A DNA stretch of 64,000 bases from CAXBCP01 sp963974055. Lineage in GTDB: Bacteria > Pseudomonadota > Alphaproteobacteria > MPNO01 > UBA830. Positions 11,182 through 19,571 of the stretch are shown piece by piece. The notes under the pieces were generated by a model. It made no database searches. It was not told where the DNA came from and saw only the letters and a list, made by a program, of their open reading frames with translations. Where the stretch lies: positions 1 through 64,000 of the forward strand of contig CAXBCP010000020.1 of the NCBI GenBank assembly GCA_963974055.1. The letters run 5' to 3'. The translations under genes were made by a program, and so were the position numbers. How positions within the stretch are numbered: the stretch's first letter is position 1; every line of letters starts with the position of its first letter.

Positions 11182-12864
11182 TCAGCCGCGGACGAGCGGC
11201 TTGTACTTGATCTGTTTCGGGTTGTCCGCGTCGTCGCCGAGACGGCGGCGGCGGTCCCGCTCGTAATCGTCGTAATTCCCCTCGAACCAGGTCACCTGGC
11301 TGTCGCCTTCAAAAGCCAGGATATGCGTCGAAATCCGGTCGAGAAACCAGCGGTCATGGCTGATCACCAGCACACAGCCGGCGTAATCGAGCAGCGCATC
11401 TTCCAGAGCGCGGAGCGTATCGACATCCAGATCGTTTGTCGGCTCATCGAGCAGCAGAACATTCGCCTGCGACTTGAGCATCTTGGCCAGGTGGACGCGG
11501 TTGCGTTCCCCGCCCGAAAGCTGCCCGACCTTTTTCTGCTGATCCGCACCGCGGAAGTTGAACGATCCGCAATAGGCCCGGCTCTGCATCTTGTTGTTGC
11601 CAAGCTCGACGATGTCTTCACCGTCGGAAATTTCCTCCCACACGGTGCTGTCCGGATTAAGCGAATCCCGGCTCTGGTCGACATAGCCGAGCTCGACCGT
11701 ATCGCCGATACGAAGCGATCCGGAATCCGGTTGCTCGAGCCCGGTGATCATTTTGAACAAAGTCGTCTTGCCGGCGCCGTTGGGACCGATAATGCCGACG
11801 ATGGCGCCCGGCGGTATCTTGAAATTCAGGTCTTCGATCAACAGCCGGTCTTCGAACCCTTTATTGAGCCCCTCAGCCTGAATAACCAGATCGCCCAGGC
11901 GCGGGCCGGGCGGAATGATGATCTGCGCTGAGTCGGGCGTTTTATCCTTGGCCTCGGCCAGCAGTTGTTCATACGCAGTGATACGCGCCTGGTTTTTCGC
12001 CTGCCGCGCGCGCGGCGATGCGCCGATCCATTCGCGCTCGCGTTCGACGGTGCGCTGGCGCGCTTTTTCCTGTTTTTCCTCCTGGGCCAGGCGCTTTTGC
12101 TTTTGTTCAAGCCAGCCCGAGTAATTGCCTTCGAACGGCATACCCCGGCCACGGTCGACTTCCAGAATCCAGCCGGCGACATTATCCAGGAAATAGCGGT
12201 CATGGGTCACGGCCACGACCGTGCCTTCGTAATCCTCCAGGTGCCGTTCAAGCCAGCCGACGGATTCTGCGTCAAGGTGGTTCGTCGGCTCATCGAGCAG
12301 CAACAGATCCGGCTGCCGCAGCAGCAATCGGCACAGCGCGACCCGCCGGCGTTCCCCGCCGGACAGCTTGGTCACGTCGGCGTCCTTCGGCGGACAGCGC
12401 AGCGCGTCCATCGCGATCTCCAGCTTGCGCTCCAGGTCCCAGCCGCCCACGGCGTCGATCTTTTCCTGCAATTCGCCCTGTTTTTCGATCAGGGCGTTCA
12501 TTTCGTCGTCTTCCATCGGCTCTGCGAACTTCAGACTGATCTGCTCGAATTCCTGAAGCAGTTCGTGCGTCTCGCGCATGCCTTCGAGGACGTTGCCATA
12601 CACATCCTTGTCGGGGTCCAGTTCGGGCTCCTGCTTCAGGATGCCGACCTCCGCCGCCTCGGCGGCCCAGGCCTCGCCGTTAAACTCCTTGTCCTCGCCC
12701 GCCATGATTTTCATCAGGGTCGACTTACCGGCGCCGTTAACGCCCAGCACGCCGATCTTGGCGCCAGGCAGGAATGCCAGCGTGACGTCCTTCAGGACTT
12801 CCCGTCCCCCCGGGAATGTCTTTGTCAGGTGGCTCATCGTGTATACGTATTGGTAGGACGCCAT
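11182..12864 (-). CDS. ettA: Energy-dependent translational throttle protein EttA (ABC-F)
   Basis: 560 aa soluble ABC-F ATPase with two ATP-binding cassettes and no membrane segments. In E. coli EttA binds the ribosomal E site and gates the first peptide bond according to ATP/ADP level. Cassette 1 has Walker A GVNGAGKST (about residue 42), signature LSGGERRRVALCR and Walker B DLLLLDEPTNHLD. Cassette 2 has GPNGAGKTT, LSGGERNRVHLAK and NVLLLDEPTNDLD. The charged linker at about 245-310 (ending in SPRARQAKNQARI) and the N-terminus YVYTMSHLTKTFPGGREVLKDV are typical of EttA rather than Uup or YheS. It is a single-gene unit. Confidence 0.96.
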   Translation of the reverse strand: MASYQYVYTMSHLTKTFPGGREVLKDVTLAFLPGAKIGVLGVNGAGKSTLMKIMAGEDKEFNGEAWAAEAAEVGILKQEPELDPDKDVYGNVLEGMRETHELLQEFEQISLKFAEPMEDDEMNALIEKQGELQEKIDAVGGWDLERKLEIAMDALRCPPKDADVTKLSGGERRRVALCRLLLRQPDLLLLDEPTNHLDAESVGWLERHLEDYEGTVVAVTHDRYFLDNVAGWILEVDRGRGMPFEGNYSGWLEQKQKRLAQEEKQEKARQRTVEREREWIGASPRARQAKNQARITAYEQLLAEAKDKTPDSAQIIIPPGPRLGDLVIQAEGLNKGFEDRLLIEDLNFKIPPGAIVGIIGPNGAGKTTLFKMITGLEQPDSGSLRIGDTVELGYVDQSRDSLNPDSTVWEEISDGEDIVELGNNKMQSRAYCGSFNFRGADQQKKVGQLSGGERNRVHLAKMLKSQANVLLLDEPTNDLDVDTLRALEDALLDYAGCVLVISHDRWFLDRISTHILAFEGDSQVTWFEGNYDDYERDRRRRLGDDADNPKQIKYKPLVRG

Positions 12865-13065
12865 GGCGTTCGGGTCTCCTGCGGGCGAAATTTCGGCCCC
12901 TTGTTAACGGCAGTCAGGACGATTTTCCAGACCGTTTAGCGGACGTTTTCAGGCTTCCGCTTTTTGATGACAGGCTTCATAGCAGGCGCATGGCGAAAGC
13001 CGAAGAAAACTCTGATACGATCTCCCGGCATTTCGCGTTTATTCAGCCCCGGCCGACATTACACC

Positions 13066-14712
13066 ATGACAAATCCCGACCCCGTTACGCTCCAGATCAT
13101 CCGCAGCCGGGTTTCCAGCCTGATGGAGGAAATGGACTACCGGTTCTACCGGTCAGGCTATTCCACGATCGTGCGGGAATCCCGCGATTTCAGCTGCGTG
13201 GTCACTGACCGGGATGGCAGGCTTGCCGTCGCGCCGCCTATGTTCTTTCACGGCCCCGTCTATTTTCACCTGGTCCAGCGTATCCTTGAAATATACGGGG
13301 CGGACGGCCTGCATGACGGCGACACGCTGGTCTGCAACCACCCCTATGAGGGCAACCTGCCCCACCTGCCCGATATGGCGCTTGTAACCCCCGTGTTTCA
13401 CCGCGGCGCGCTTGTCGCCTTCACCGCCAGCATCGCGCACAAGGCGGATATGGGCGGGGCGGTTCCGGGCAGCACCTGGGGCCAGGCGACCGACCTGTTT
13501 CAGGAAGGCCTGCTGCTGCCGCCGGTCAAGGTCGTCCGCGCGGGACAGCCGAACACCGACCTGCAACGGTTGATCGCCACCAATTCCCGCTCGCCCGACC
13601 TGGTATTGGGGGATATGAACGCCCAGATCGGGATCACCGGGATCGGACGCGACCGGATCCAGGCGCTGTGCGACCAGTTTGGCGGCGAAACGTTCTGCGA
13701 TGCGATGGACGCGATCATTGCAGCCTCCGATCGCAGTTTCCGGGCAGCGATCGCGCGCCTGCCGGACGGAGAACACGCTTCCGAAGGCTATCTCGACAAT
13801 GACGGGGTCGATGAAGACCGGCCGGTAAAGCTGCATGTCCGGATATCGGCCCGGGACGGCGACATCCATTTCGATTTTTCGGACTGCGCGCCACAAACCC
13901 GGGGGCCCGCGAACCTGCGCCTCGCCATGGTCGAGGCCTGCGTCTTTTACTGCCTGATCGGCTTTCTCGATGCGACGATTCCCTATAGCGATGCGGCGCG
14001 GAAGCTGGTGCGATTCACTTTCGGCGACCGCACCATCCTGAACCCCGCCCCGCCCGCACCCTGTTCGTCCTATATGAAAACCTGTCACAAGCTGGTCGAC
14101 GTCATCCTGCAGGCGCTCGATCCGTTCCTTCCGGGACGGGCAGTCGCCAATGCGGGCGGCAGCGGCGGCAGTATCGTCGTCGCCTGGGGCGATGCCGCGC
14201 CGGGGCGCGGCAACCAGTACGAGATTTTCGGCTCCGCCTATGGCGCCGGTCAGGACAATGACGGCGCGACCGGCGTGACAACGCATCTCGCCAATCTGTA
14301 TGGCACACCGCTGGAAATTATCGAATCCGAATTTCCCTGCCGGGTGACCCGCTACGAGCCGCTTCCCGATACCGGCGGAGCGGGCGAGTTCCGCGGCGGG
14401 CTCGGTTATCGCCGGGATTACGAACTTCTGGCGCCTGCCAGCGTCGTCTACCGGGCCGACCGGGCCTCGGTGGCGCCGAGCGGCCTTGCCGGCGGCGAAG
14501 ACGGCGCAAAAAGCCGGTTTCTGCTGTCCCCCGGCACGGCGGACGAAAAACAGCTTCCGGCATCATTCCGCGAATTCTTCGGCCCCGGGACGCGGTTCAG
14601 CCTGCAGACGGCCGGCGGCGGCGGATACGGCAACCCGGCGCACAGATCCGCCGACGCGAATGCACGCGACATCGCGGAGGGCTATGTTAGTCCGCCGACA
14701 AAAGTTCTATAG
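13066..14712 (+). CDS. Hydantoinase B / oxoprolinase-type subunit
   Basis: 548 aa HyuB-family protein (N-methylhydantoinase B, oxoprolinase C-terminal half, acetone/acetophenone carboxylase subunits). These act with an ATP-binding HyuA subunit to open or carboxylate substrates at ATP cost. Visible motifs are the N-terminal PVTLQIIRSRVSSLMEEMDYRFYRSGYSTIVRESRDFSC, HVGDTLVCNHPYEG-like text at GDTLVCNHPYEGN, and a glycine-rich C-terminus with GGGGYGNP. The open frame begins at 12964, but ATG 13066 gives the family-like N-terminus. No HyuA lies beside it; the nearest is at 17430, so it may pair with that protein or be a second, independent B subunit. Confidence 0.9.
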   Translation: MTNPDPVTLQIIRSRVSSLMEEMDYRFYRSGYSTIVRESRDFSCVVTDRDGRLAVAPPMFFHGPVYFHLVQRILEIYGADGLHDGDTLVCNHPYEGNLPHLPDMALVTPVFHRGALVAFTASIAHKADMGGAVPGSTWGQATDLFQEGLLLPPVKVVRAGQPNTDLQRLIATNSRSPDLVLGDMNAQIGITGIGRDRIQALCDQFGGETFCDAMDAIIAASDRSFRAAIARLPDGEHASEGYLDNDGVDEDRPVKLHVRISARDGDIHFDFSDCAPQTRGPANLRLAMVEACVFYCLIGFLDATIPYSDAARKLVRFTFGDRTILNPAPPAPCSSYMKTCHKLVDVILQALDPFLPGRAVANAGGSGGSIVVAWGDAAPGRGNQYEIFGSAYGAGQDNDGATGVTTHLANLYGTPLEIIESEFPCRVTRYEPLPDTGGAGEFRGGLGYRRDYELLAPASVVYRADRASVAPSGLAGGEDGAKSRFLLSPGTADEKQLPASFREFFGPGTRFSLQTAGGGGYGNPAHRSADANARDIAEGYVSPPTKVL

Positions 14713-14741
14713 ATAGAAAAAATTGAGGACAGGAGAGCATC

Positions 14742-15386
14742 ATGAAAATCGAACTGTATTACGCCCCCATCACCTGCGCGATGGCGCCCTTCATCACCCT
14801 TACCGAGGCGGGTGCCGACTTCGAGGTCCATGCCCTGAATTTCCGGACCAGCGAACACCTGTCGCCCGAATACCGCAAGATCAATCCCAAGCACAAAGTG
14901 CCGATGCTGGTGGTCGACGGAAAGCGGCTGACGGAAAACGTCGCCATTCATCAATGGATTTCGCTCACCTTTCCCGATGCCAGGATACTGCCGACCGATC
15001 CCTGGGACCAGGCCCAGGCACTCTCGCTGCTGTCCTGGTGTTCCGGCGGCATCCATCCCTATCTCAGCCGGATCAACAACCCCGCCAAGGTCTGCGATGT
15101 CGACGGCACAGCCGACAGCGTGGTTGCCTACGCCGCGGAAGCACTCAACGAAAATTTCACCCTCGCCAACGAGATGCTGGACGGGCGCGATTATCTTCTC
15201 GGCGAATTCACCGCCCCGGACGCCCATTTCTTCTGGTGCACGCGGCGCTTTACCCAGTTCAAGCTGGACCTGTCGCCGTTCCCGAACGTCGTGGCCCATT
15301 TCGAGCGCATGCAGACGCGGCCCAGCGTGCAGAAGCTGCTGGCCTTCGAGAAGGAAACGATCGAAGGGTTCAAGCGCGCCGCCTGA
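14742..15386 (+). CDS. Glutathione S-transferase family protein
   Basis: 214 aa cytosolic GST. The thioredoxin-like N-terminal domain (residues 1-80) has YYAPITCAMAPFITLTEAG with a cysteine at the active-site region, KVPMLVVDG with the cis-proline, and LTENVAIHQWI, which would contact the glutathione glutamyl group. The helical C-terminal domain contains GEFTAPDAHFFW. It could be a beta- or nu-like detoxification GST or an isomerase/dehalogenase of the catabolic cluster; the substrate is unknown. It begins about 30 bases after the HyuB gene with an AGGAGAG ribosome site, so it is probably co-transcribed. Confidence 0.9.
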   Translation: MKIELYYAPITCAMAPFITLTEAGADFEVHALNFRTSEHLSPEYRKINPKHKVPMLVVDGKRLTENVAIHQWISLTFPDARILPTDPWDQAQALSLLSWCSGGIHPYLSRINNPAKVCDVDGTADSVVAYAAEALNENFTLANEMLDGRDYLLGEFTAPDAHFFWCTRRFTQFKLDLSPFPNVVAHFERMQTRPSVQKLLAFEKETIEGFKRAA

Positions 15387-15511
15387 TCTATGGCGCCCAT
15401 TTCAGGCACGAAGTCCCTGTAGATACACAGCGACAGCGTGAAGCTGAAAAACGAGGCGTGATCCCCCGACCGTAAGCACGGGCACCGTTACGAGGAGATA
15501 ACCGGTTCCGA

Positions 15512-15940
15512 TCACGATCGGCCCGGGCGAAGGGTCGAGAAGAGGCGGAAAAGCGCCATACCGGCGACCATTGCAGCAAAAAAGACAAGAACATCGCGCA
15601 ACCCCGTTCCGATTGCTGCAACCGCCGGGCCCGGGCAGAAACCCACAAGTCCCCAACCGACCCCGAACATCAGGGCGCCGACGATCAGGGGTGCATCGAC
15701 CTGTCGCCCGGTCGGGATATGAAAGGTTTTTTCGGTTAGCGGTGCATTGCGTCTTTTGGCAAGCGCAAAGCCGGGAGCCGCAGCGGCCAGCGCGCCCAGC
15801 ATGACAAGGGCAAGCGTCGGGTCCCAGTCCCCGGCGAAATCGAGAAAACCGAGCACCTTGGCAGGGTTTATCATACCCGATACCGTCACGCCGGTTCCGA
15901 AGACCAGCCCGACCACGAGCGCGCCGACAATCCGGATCAC
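15512..15940 (-). CDS. YeeE/YedE-type half transporter, DUF6691-like subunit
   Basis: 142 aa membrane protein with about four hydrophobic segments. It carries the motif SGMINPAKVLGFLDFAGDWDPTLALVM and the cysteine motif VGFCPGPAVAA. Such proteins form a pair with a YeeE/YedE half and resemble the full-length YeeE thiosulfate transporter split in two. Thiosulfate or a related sulfur species is the likely substrate by homology. Start at 15940 follows the stop of the partner gene by three bases. Confidence 0.85.
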   Translation of the reverse strand: MIRIVGALVVGLVFGTGVTVSGMINPAKVLGFLDFAGDWDPTLALVMLGALAAAAPGFALAKRRNAPLTEKTFHIPTGRQVDAPLIVGALMFGVGWGLVGFCPGPAVAAIGTGLRDVLVFFAAMVAGMALFRLFSTLRPGRS

Positions 15941-15943
15941 CGG

Positions 15944-16369
15944 CTAGCTCCCGAATACATGGCGGGCCGCAAAGACGGTGAACGCTGCGGCACTGAAAAA
16001 TACCGCCGTCGCAGCGAGGGAGCGACGCGAACCCCGGGCGATTCCGCAGACGCCATGTCCGCTTGTGCAGCCGTTGCCGAGCCGTGTACCGAAACCGACA
16101 AGCAGCCCCGCAACCGCAAGCAACGGCCATGATGCAGATACGGCAATGTCCGGCGTATCGGCGCCGACCGTACGCAGCAGCAGGGGGCCGGTCACAATTC
16201 CGGCGAGTAACGCAAGACGAAACAAAACATCCTCGCGGGCTCCGCCGAACAATCCCCCGAGAATACCGCTGCCCCCCAGAACCCGGCCATAAATCAATAC
16301 GAACAACGAGGCGGCGGCGCCGATAAGCAGCCCGCCCCCCAACCCCGTTAACGGCGTAAAATTATCCAC
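15944..16369 (-). CDS. YeeE/YedE-family membrane protein (sulfur-compound transport)
   Basis: 141 aa, about four membrane segments, with the YeeE signature GNGCTSGHGVCGIARGSRRSLAA near the C-terminus; its cysteines probably relay sulfur species through the pore. The reading frame is open back to 16555, but the best start is GTG at 16369: GGAGGGA lies about seven bases upstream, whereas the ATG at 16405 has no ribosome site. It is the first gene of a two-gene operon with the DUF6691-like partner. An inverted repeat at 16488-16505 in the divergent gap may control it; comparable pairs in other proteobacteria are repressed by BigR-type ArsR regulators. Confidence 0.86.
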   Translation of the reverse strand: MDNFTPLTGLGGGLLIGAAASLFVLIYGRVLGGSGILGGLFGGAREDVLFRLALLAGIVTGPLLLRTVGADTPDIAVSASWPLLAVAGLLVGFGTRLGNGCTSGHGVCGIARGSRRSLAATAVFFSAAAFTVFAARHVFGS

Positions 16370-16487
16370 GGGTAATCCCTCCGTCCGTTTTTTGAAGATT
16401 ACCATGAAGCTGGCGCCTGTCGGTTGCTCTGAATTAAGAACGATCGCGCCCTTGCCCGCCAGACACGCGCCGGGTACTTTTTTCCAA

Positions 16488-16505
16488 TAGTTCGAAATCG
16501 AACTA
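16488..16505. promoter_or_regulatory. Perfect inverted repeat, candidate operator between yeeE-like and SDR genes
   Basis: TAGTTCGA-AA-TCGAACTA: two perfect 8-base arms around a 2-base centre in the divergent intergenic space. The shape fits a dimeric winged-helix repressor (ArsR/BigR or MarR type). No regulator gene is adjacent, so the binding protein is unknown. Confidence 0.5.
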
Positions 16506-16563
16506 AATAATAATCCGCACGCGGGATGCCGCGATGCGGGACATCTGGGAGACATCTAAAGAC

Positions 16564-17337
16564 ATGCCCGATAATCCACTCAGCATCGAAGGCAAGGTCA
16601 TCATCGTCACCGGCGGCGGCAAGGGTATCGGCCGGATTTATTGCCAGGAATTCGCCAAGGCCGGCGCGAAGGTCGTCACTGCCGATATCGACCATGACGC
16701 CAACGAGGATACGGTGGCGGCAATCCGCGGCGCAGGCGGCGCGGCGATCACCGCGACGGCGGACGTTTCCGACGACGAACAGACAGCCGCTATGGCGAAA
16801 AAGGCGGTCGAAGCCTTCGGCCGGATCGATGGACTGGTCAACAATGCTTCGCTGATGAGCGTGCTCGAACGCCGTGACTGGAAAGAGATCCCGAACGACG
16901 AATGGAATCGCGTGATGGACGTCAACCTGCGCGGCATCTTTTCGTGCTGCAAGGCCGTCTTTCCGCAGATGAAGGCCCAGGGCGGCGGCAAGATCGTCAA
17001 TATCTCTTCCGGCCGGTTCTGGAACGGCACCCCCAACCGGTTGCATTATTCGACATCGAAAGCGGGCGTGATCGGCCTCACCCGGTCGCTGGCGCGCGAA
17101 GTCGGCATCGACAACATCAATGTAAACGCGATCACGCCGGGGTTCACGCTGTCCGACACACAGATATCGTCTTCCGGCGACTACGCGAAAAACAATGCGC
17201 CCCCGTCGAACCGCTGCATTCAACGCCATCAATACCCGGAAGACCTTGCCGGCACCGTAATGTTCCTGTTGTCGAACGGCAGCGATTTCATTTCCGGCCA
17301 GACGATCAATGTGGATGGCGGCCAGTTCATGCACTGA
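16564..17337 (+). CDS. Short-chain dehydrogenase/reductase
   Basis: 257 aa classical SDR, a cytosolic NAD(P)-dependent oxidoreductase. The cofactor loop TGGGKGIG, the NNAS element and the catalytic Ser...Tyr-x3-Lys (ISSGRF... YSTSK) are all present, as is the C-terminal SNGSDFISGQTINVDGGQ. The residue after the second strand is Asp (VVTADIDHD), which favours NAD. ATG 16564 gives the usual N-terminal length; an in-frame ATG at 16534 is also possible. It lies divergent from the YeeE pair and upstream of the HyuA gene, so it may serve the same catabolic route. Confidence 0.93.
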   Translation: MPDNPLSIEGKVIIVTGGGKGIGRIYCQEFAKAGAKVVTADIDHDANEDTVAAIRGAGGAAITATADVSDDEQTAAMAKKAVEAFGRIDGLVNNASLMSVLERRDWKEIPNDEWNRVMDVNLRGIFSCCKAVFPQMKAQGGGKIVNISSGRFWNGTPNRLHYSTSKAGVIGLTRSLAREVGIDNINVNAITPGFTLSDTQISSSGDYAKNNAPPSNRCIQRHQYPEDLAGTVMFLLSNGSDFISGQTINVDGGQFMH

Positions 17338-17429
17338 CGCCGGAACAACGGTATCTTTATCGAGAGGCTGAAGAATGACGGACCGCAAGCCCGCAAGAGT
17401 TTTTGTATCGAAGACCGTCGTAACGGATC

Positions 17430-19571
17430 ATGGATAGCATCGATCCCGCCATGGGAATCCGTCCCCGGTTTACGAATATCGGCGTCGATACCGGGGGAAC
17501 GTTTACCGATCTCGTCCTGATCGACGACCGGGGCGTTATCCGGACGGCAAAATCGTTTTCGACGCCGGAAGCGCGCGAAAAAGGCGTGTTCGACGTCCTG
17601 GGGCGGGCGGCGACGGCGCTGAACACATCGGTGGACGATATCCTCGCGCGGACCGATATATTCGCACACGGCACAACCGCATCGACAAATGCGCTGATCC
17701 AGCGCCGCGGCGCCCGGGTCGGGGTTCTTTTCACCGCCGGGTTCGAAGACACCATGACAATCGCGCGCGGCCCCATCGGGCGTGTCGGGGGGTTGCCGCA
17801 GCAGGTGGCGATGGATTTTATCCATACCGAACCGCCGGCACCGCTTGTTCCCCGCAGCATGGTCCGCGGCGTCAGCGAGCGGATCGGTTCGGACGGTAGC
17901 GTCGTTGTACCGCTGAACGAGAATGCGCTTTGCGATTCCATCGAGAGCCTGATCGCCGGGGGCGCCGAAAGCCTTGCTGTCTGCCTTCTCTGGGCATTCC
18001 GCAACCCGGTACATGAACAACGTATAACGGCAATATGTGCGGAGATCGCACCGGGTATACCGGTCAGCCTGTCCCATCAGGTTGCGCCGAAAATGGGCGA
18101 ATTCGAACGGGCTGTCACCACGGTCATCAACGCCTATATCGGGCCGCTCACCGAGGCGTATATCGGCGATCTCGACCGCGGTCTGTCCTCGGCCGGACTG
18201 GCGAACCCGATTCAGGTCATCACGTCGAACGGCGGCGCCGCGCGGGCGGCGAATATCGGCAGGCAGGCCGTCTCGATCGTCAATTCCGGCCCGGTCGGCG
18301 GACTGGTCGCGGCGCGTTTCCTGGGCGATCAGCTCGGTCACGACAAGATCATCACCGCCGATATGGGCGGCACCAGTTTCGATGTCGGCCTGATCGACGG
18401 CGATACGCTTGAAGAAGACCCGAGGCCGTATCTCGACCAGGGCCTGCCGGTCACGCTGCCGGCGGTAAAGCTGGTGACGATCGGTGCCGGCGGCGGCAGC
18501 ATCGCCTGGACAGACGGCTATCGCCTTCATGTCGGCCCGCAAAGCGCGGGAGCGGATCCCGGCCCGGCGGCCTATGGCCGGGGCGGCACCGAACCGACCG
18601 TCACCGACGCGCTGCTGGTCTGCGGTATTGTCGATCCGGAAAATTTCTTCGGCGGCGCCTACAAACTCGACCCGGCATTGTCGGCGCGCGCAATTGCCGA
18701 GCGTATCGCCCAGCCCCTCGGGCTTGACCTGCAGGAAGCCGCCGCCGGCATCCTGGAAATCGTGAATGCGCGCATGGCCAATCTGATCCGCAAGGTTTCG
18801 ATCGAAAGCGGACACGATCCGGGCGCCTTCGCCCTGTATGCCTATGGCGGCGCGACCGGCGCCCATTGCGCGGAGTTTGCGCGCCATCTCGGCATCGGCA
18901 GGCTTGTTTTGCCCTATGCCGGTCCGGTGTTCTCGGCGCTCGGCGTCGCCATCGCGGATATCGTATACAGCCACAGCCGGTCCGAACCCCTTTCGCTGAC
19001 CGGCGACCCGGCCGACGCATCGGAGGCCGTTAACCGGCATTTCGCCGTGCTTCGGGATGCGGCATCCGACGACATGCGCGCCGCCGGTATTGATCCTGCA
19101 TCCTGCACGTTCCGCCACCGTATCGAGATGCGTTACCGGGGACAGATGAACGAAGTCACCCTCGACTGGCCAAAACCGCAATTCGCCGCCGGCGATGCCG
19201 GCGTCCTGCGTGGATTGTTCGAATCCTATTACGAAAAACGCTTCGGCGCCGGGACCACGCGGCCCGAAACACCGCTGGAACTGATCAGCTTCCGGGTCGA
19301 AGCCACGCACCCGACCCGCCGGCCAGTGCTGGCGGCGCTCGATAACGGCGCAATCGCCGCCGCGGGCGAAAAATACCGGCCGGTCTATATCCGCGGCACC
19401 GGCTTCGTGGAGGCCGCCATCGTCGATTTCGAAACCCTGCGCGTCGGCGAGGTCTATCACGGGCCGAGCGTCATCGAACGGAACACCACGACAATCTGGC
19501 TGCCGCCGGGAACGTCGGCCACAATGGATGTATACGGCAATATTTTCATCGTGCCGGAGGCGGAATCATGA
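17430..19571 (+). CDS. Hydantoinase A / oxoprolinase-type ATP-dependent subunit
   Basis: 713 aa HyuA family (N-methylhydantoinase A, acetone/acetophenone carboxylase and oxoprolinase relatives), with an actin-like ATPase fold. The phosphate loop GVDTGGTFTDLVLID is near residue 18, HGTTASTNAL near 85, and a second ATP motif ADMGGTSFDVGLI near 310. The C-terminus shows the family pattern up to GPSVIERNTTTIWLPPG. Its stop overlaps the start of the HyuB gene by four bases, so the two subunits are made together. The substrate is not determined; hydantoins, oxoproline-like lactams or ketones are family options. Confidence 0.94.
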   Translation: MDSIDPAMGIRPRFTNIGVDTGGTFTDLVLIDDRGVIRTAKSFSTPEAREKGVFDVLGRAATALNTSVDDILARTDIFAHGTTASTNALIQRRGARVGVLFTAGFEDTMTIARGPIGRVGGLPQQVAMDFIHTEPPAPLVPRSMVRGVSERIGSDGSVVVPLNENALCDSIESLIAGGAESLAVCLLWAFRNPVHEQRITAICAEIAPGIPVSLSHQVAPKMGEFERAVTTVINAYIGPLTEAYIGDLDRGLSSAGLANPIQVITSNGGAARAANIGRQAVSIVNSGPVGGLVAARFLGDQLGHDKIITADMGGTSFDVGLIDGDTLEEDPRPYLDQGLPVTLPAVKLVTIGAGGGSIAWTDGYRLHVGPQSAGADPGPAAYGRGGTEPTVTDALLVCGIVDPENFFGGAYKLDPALSARAIAERIAQPLGLDLQEAAAGILEIVNARMANLIRKVSIESGHDPGAFALYAYGGATGAHCAEFARHLGIGRLVLPYAGPVFSALGVAIADIVYSHSRSEPLSLTGDPADASEAVNRHFAVLRDAASDDMRAAGIDPASCTFRHRIEMRYRGQMNEVTLDWPKPQFAAGDAGVLRGLFESYYEKRFGAGTTRPETPLELISFRVEATHPTRRPVLAALDNGAIAAAGEKYRPVYIRGTGFVEAAIVDFETLRVGEVYHGPSVIERNTTTIWLPPGTSATMDVYGNIFIVPEAES

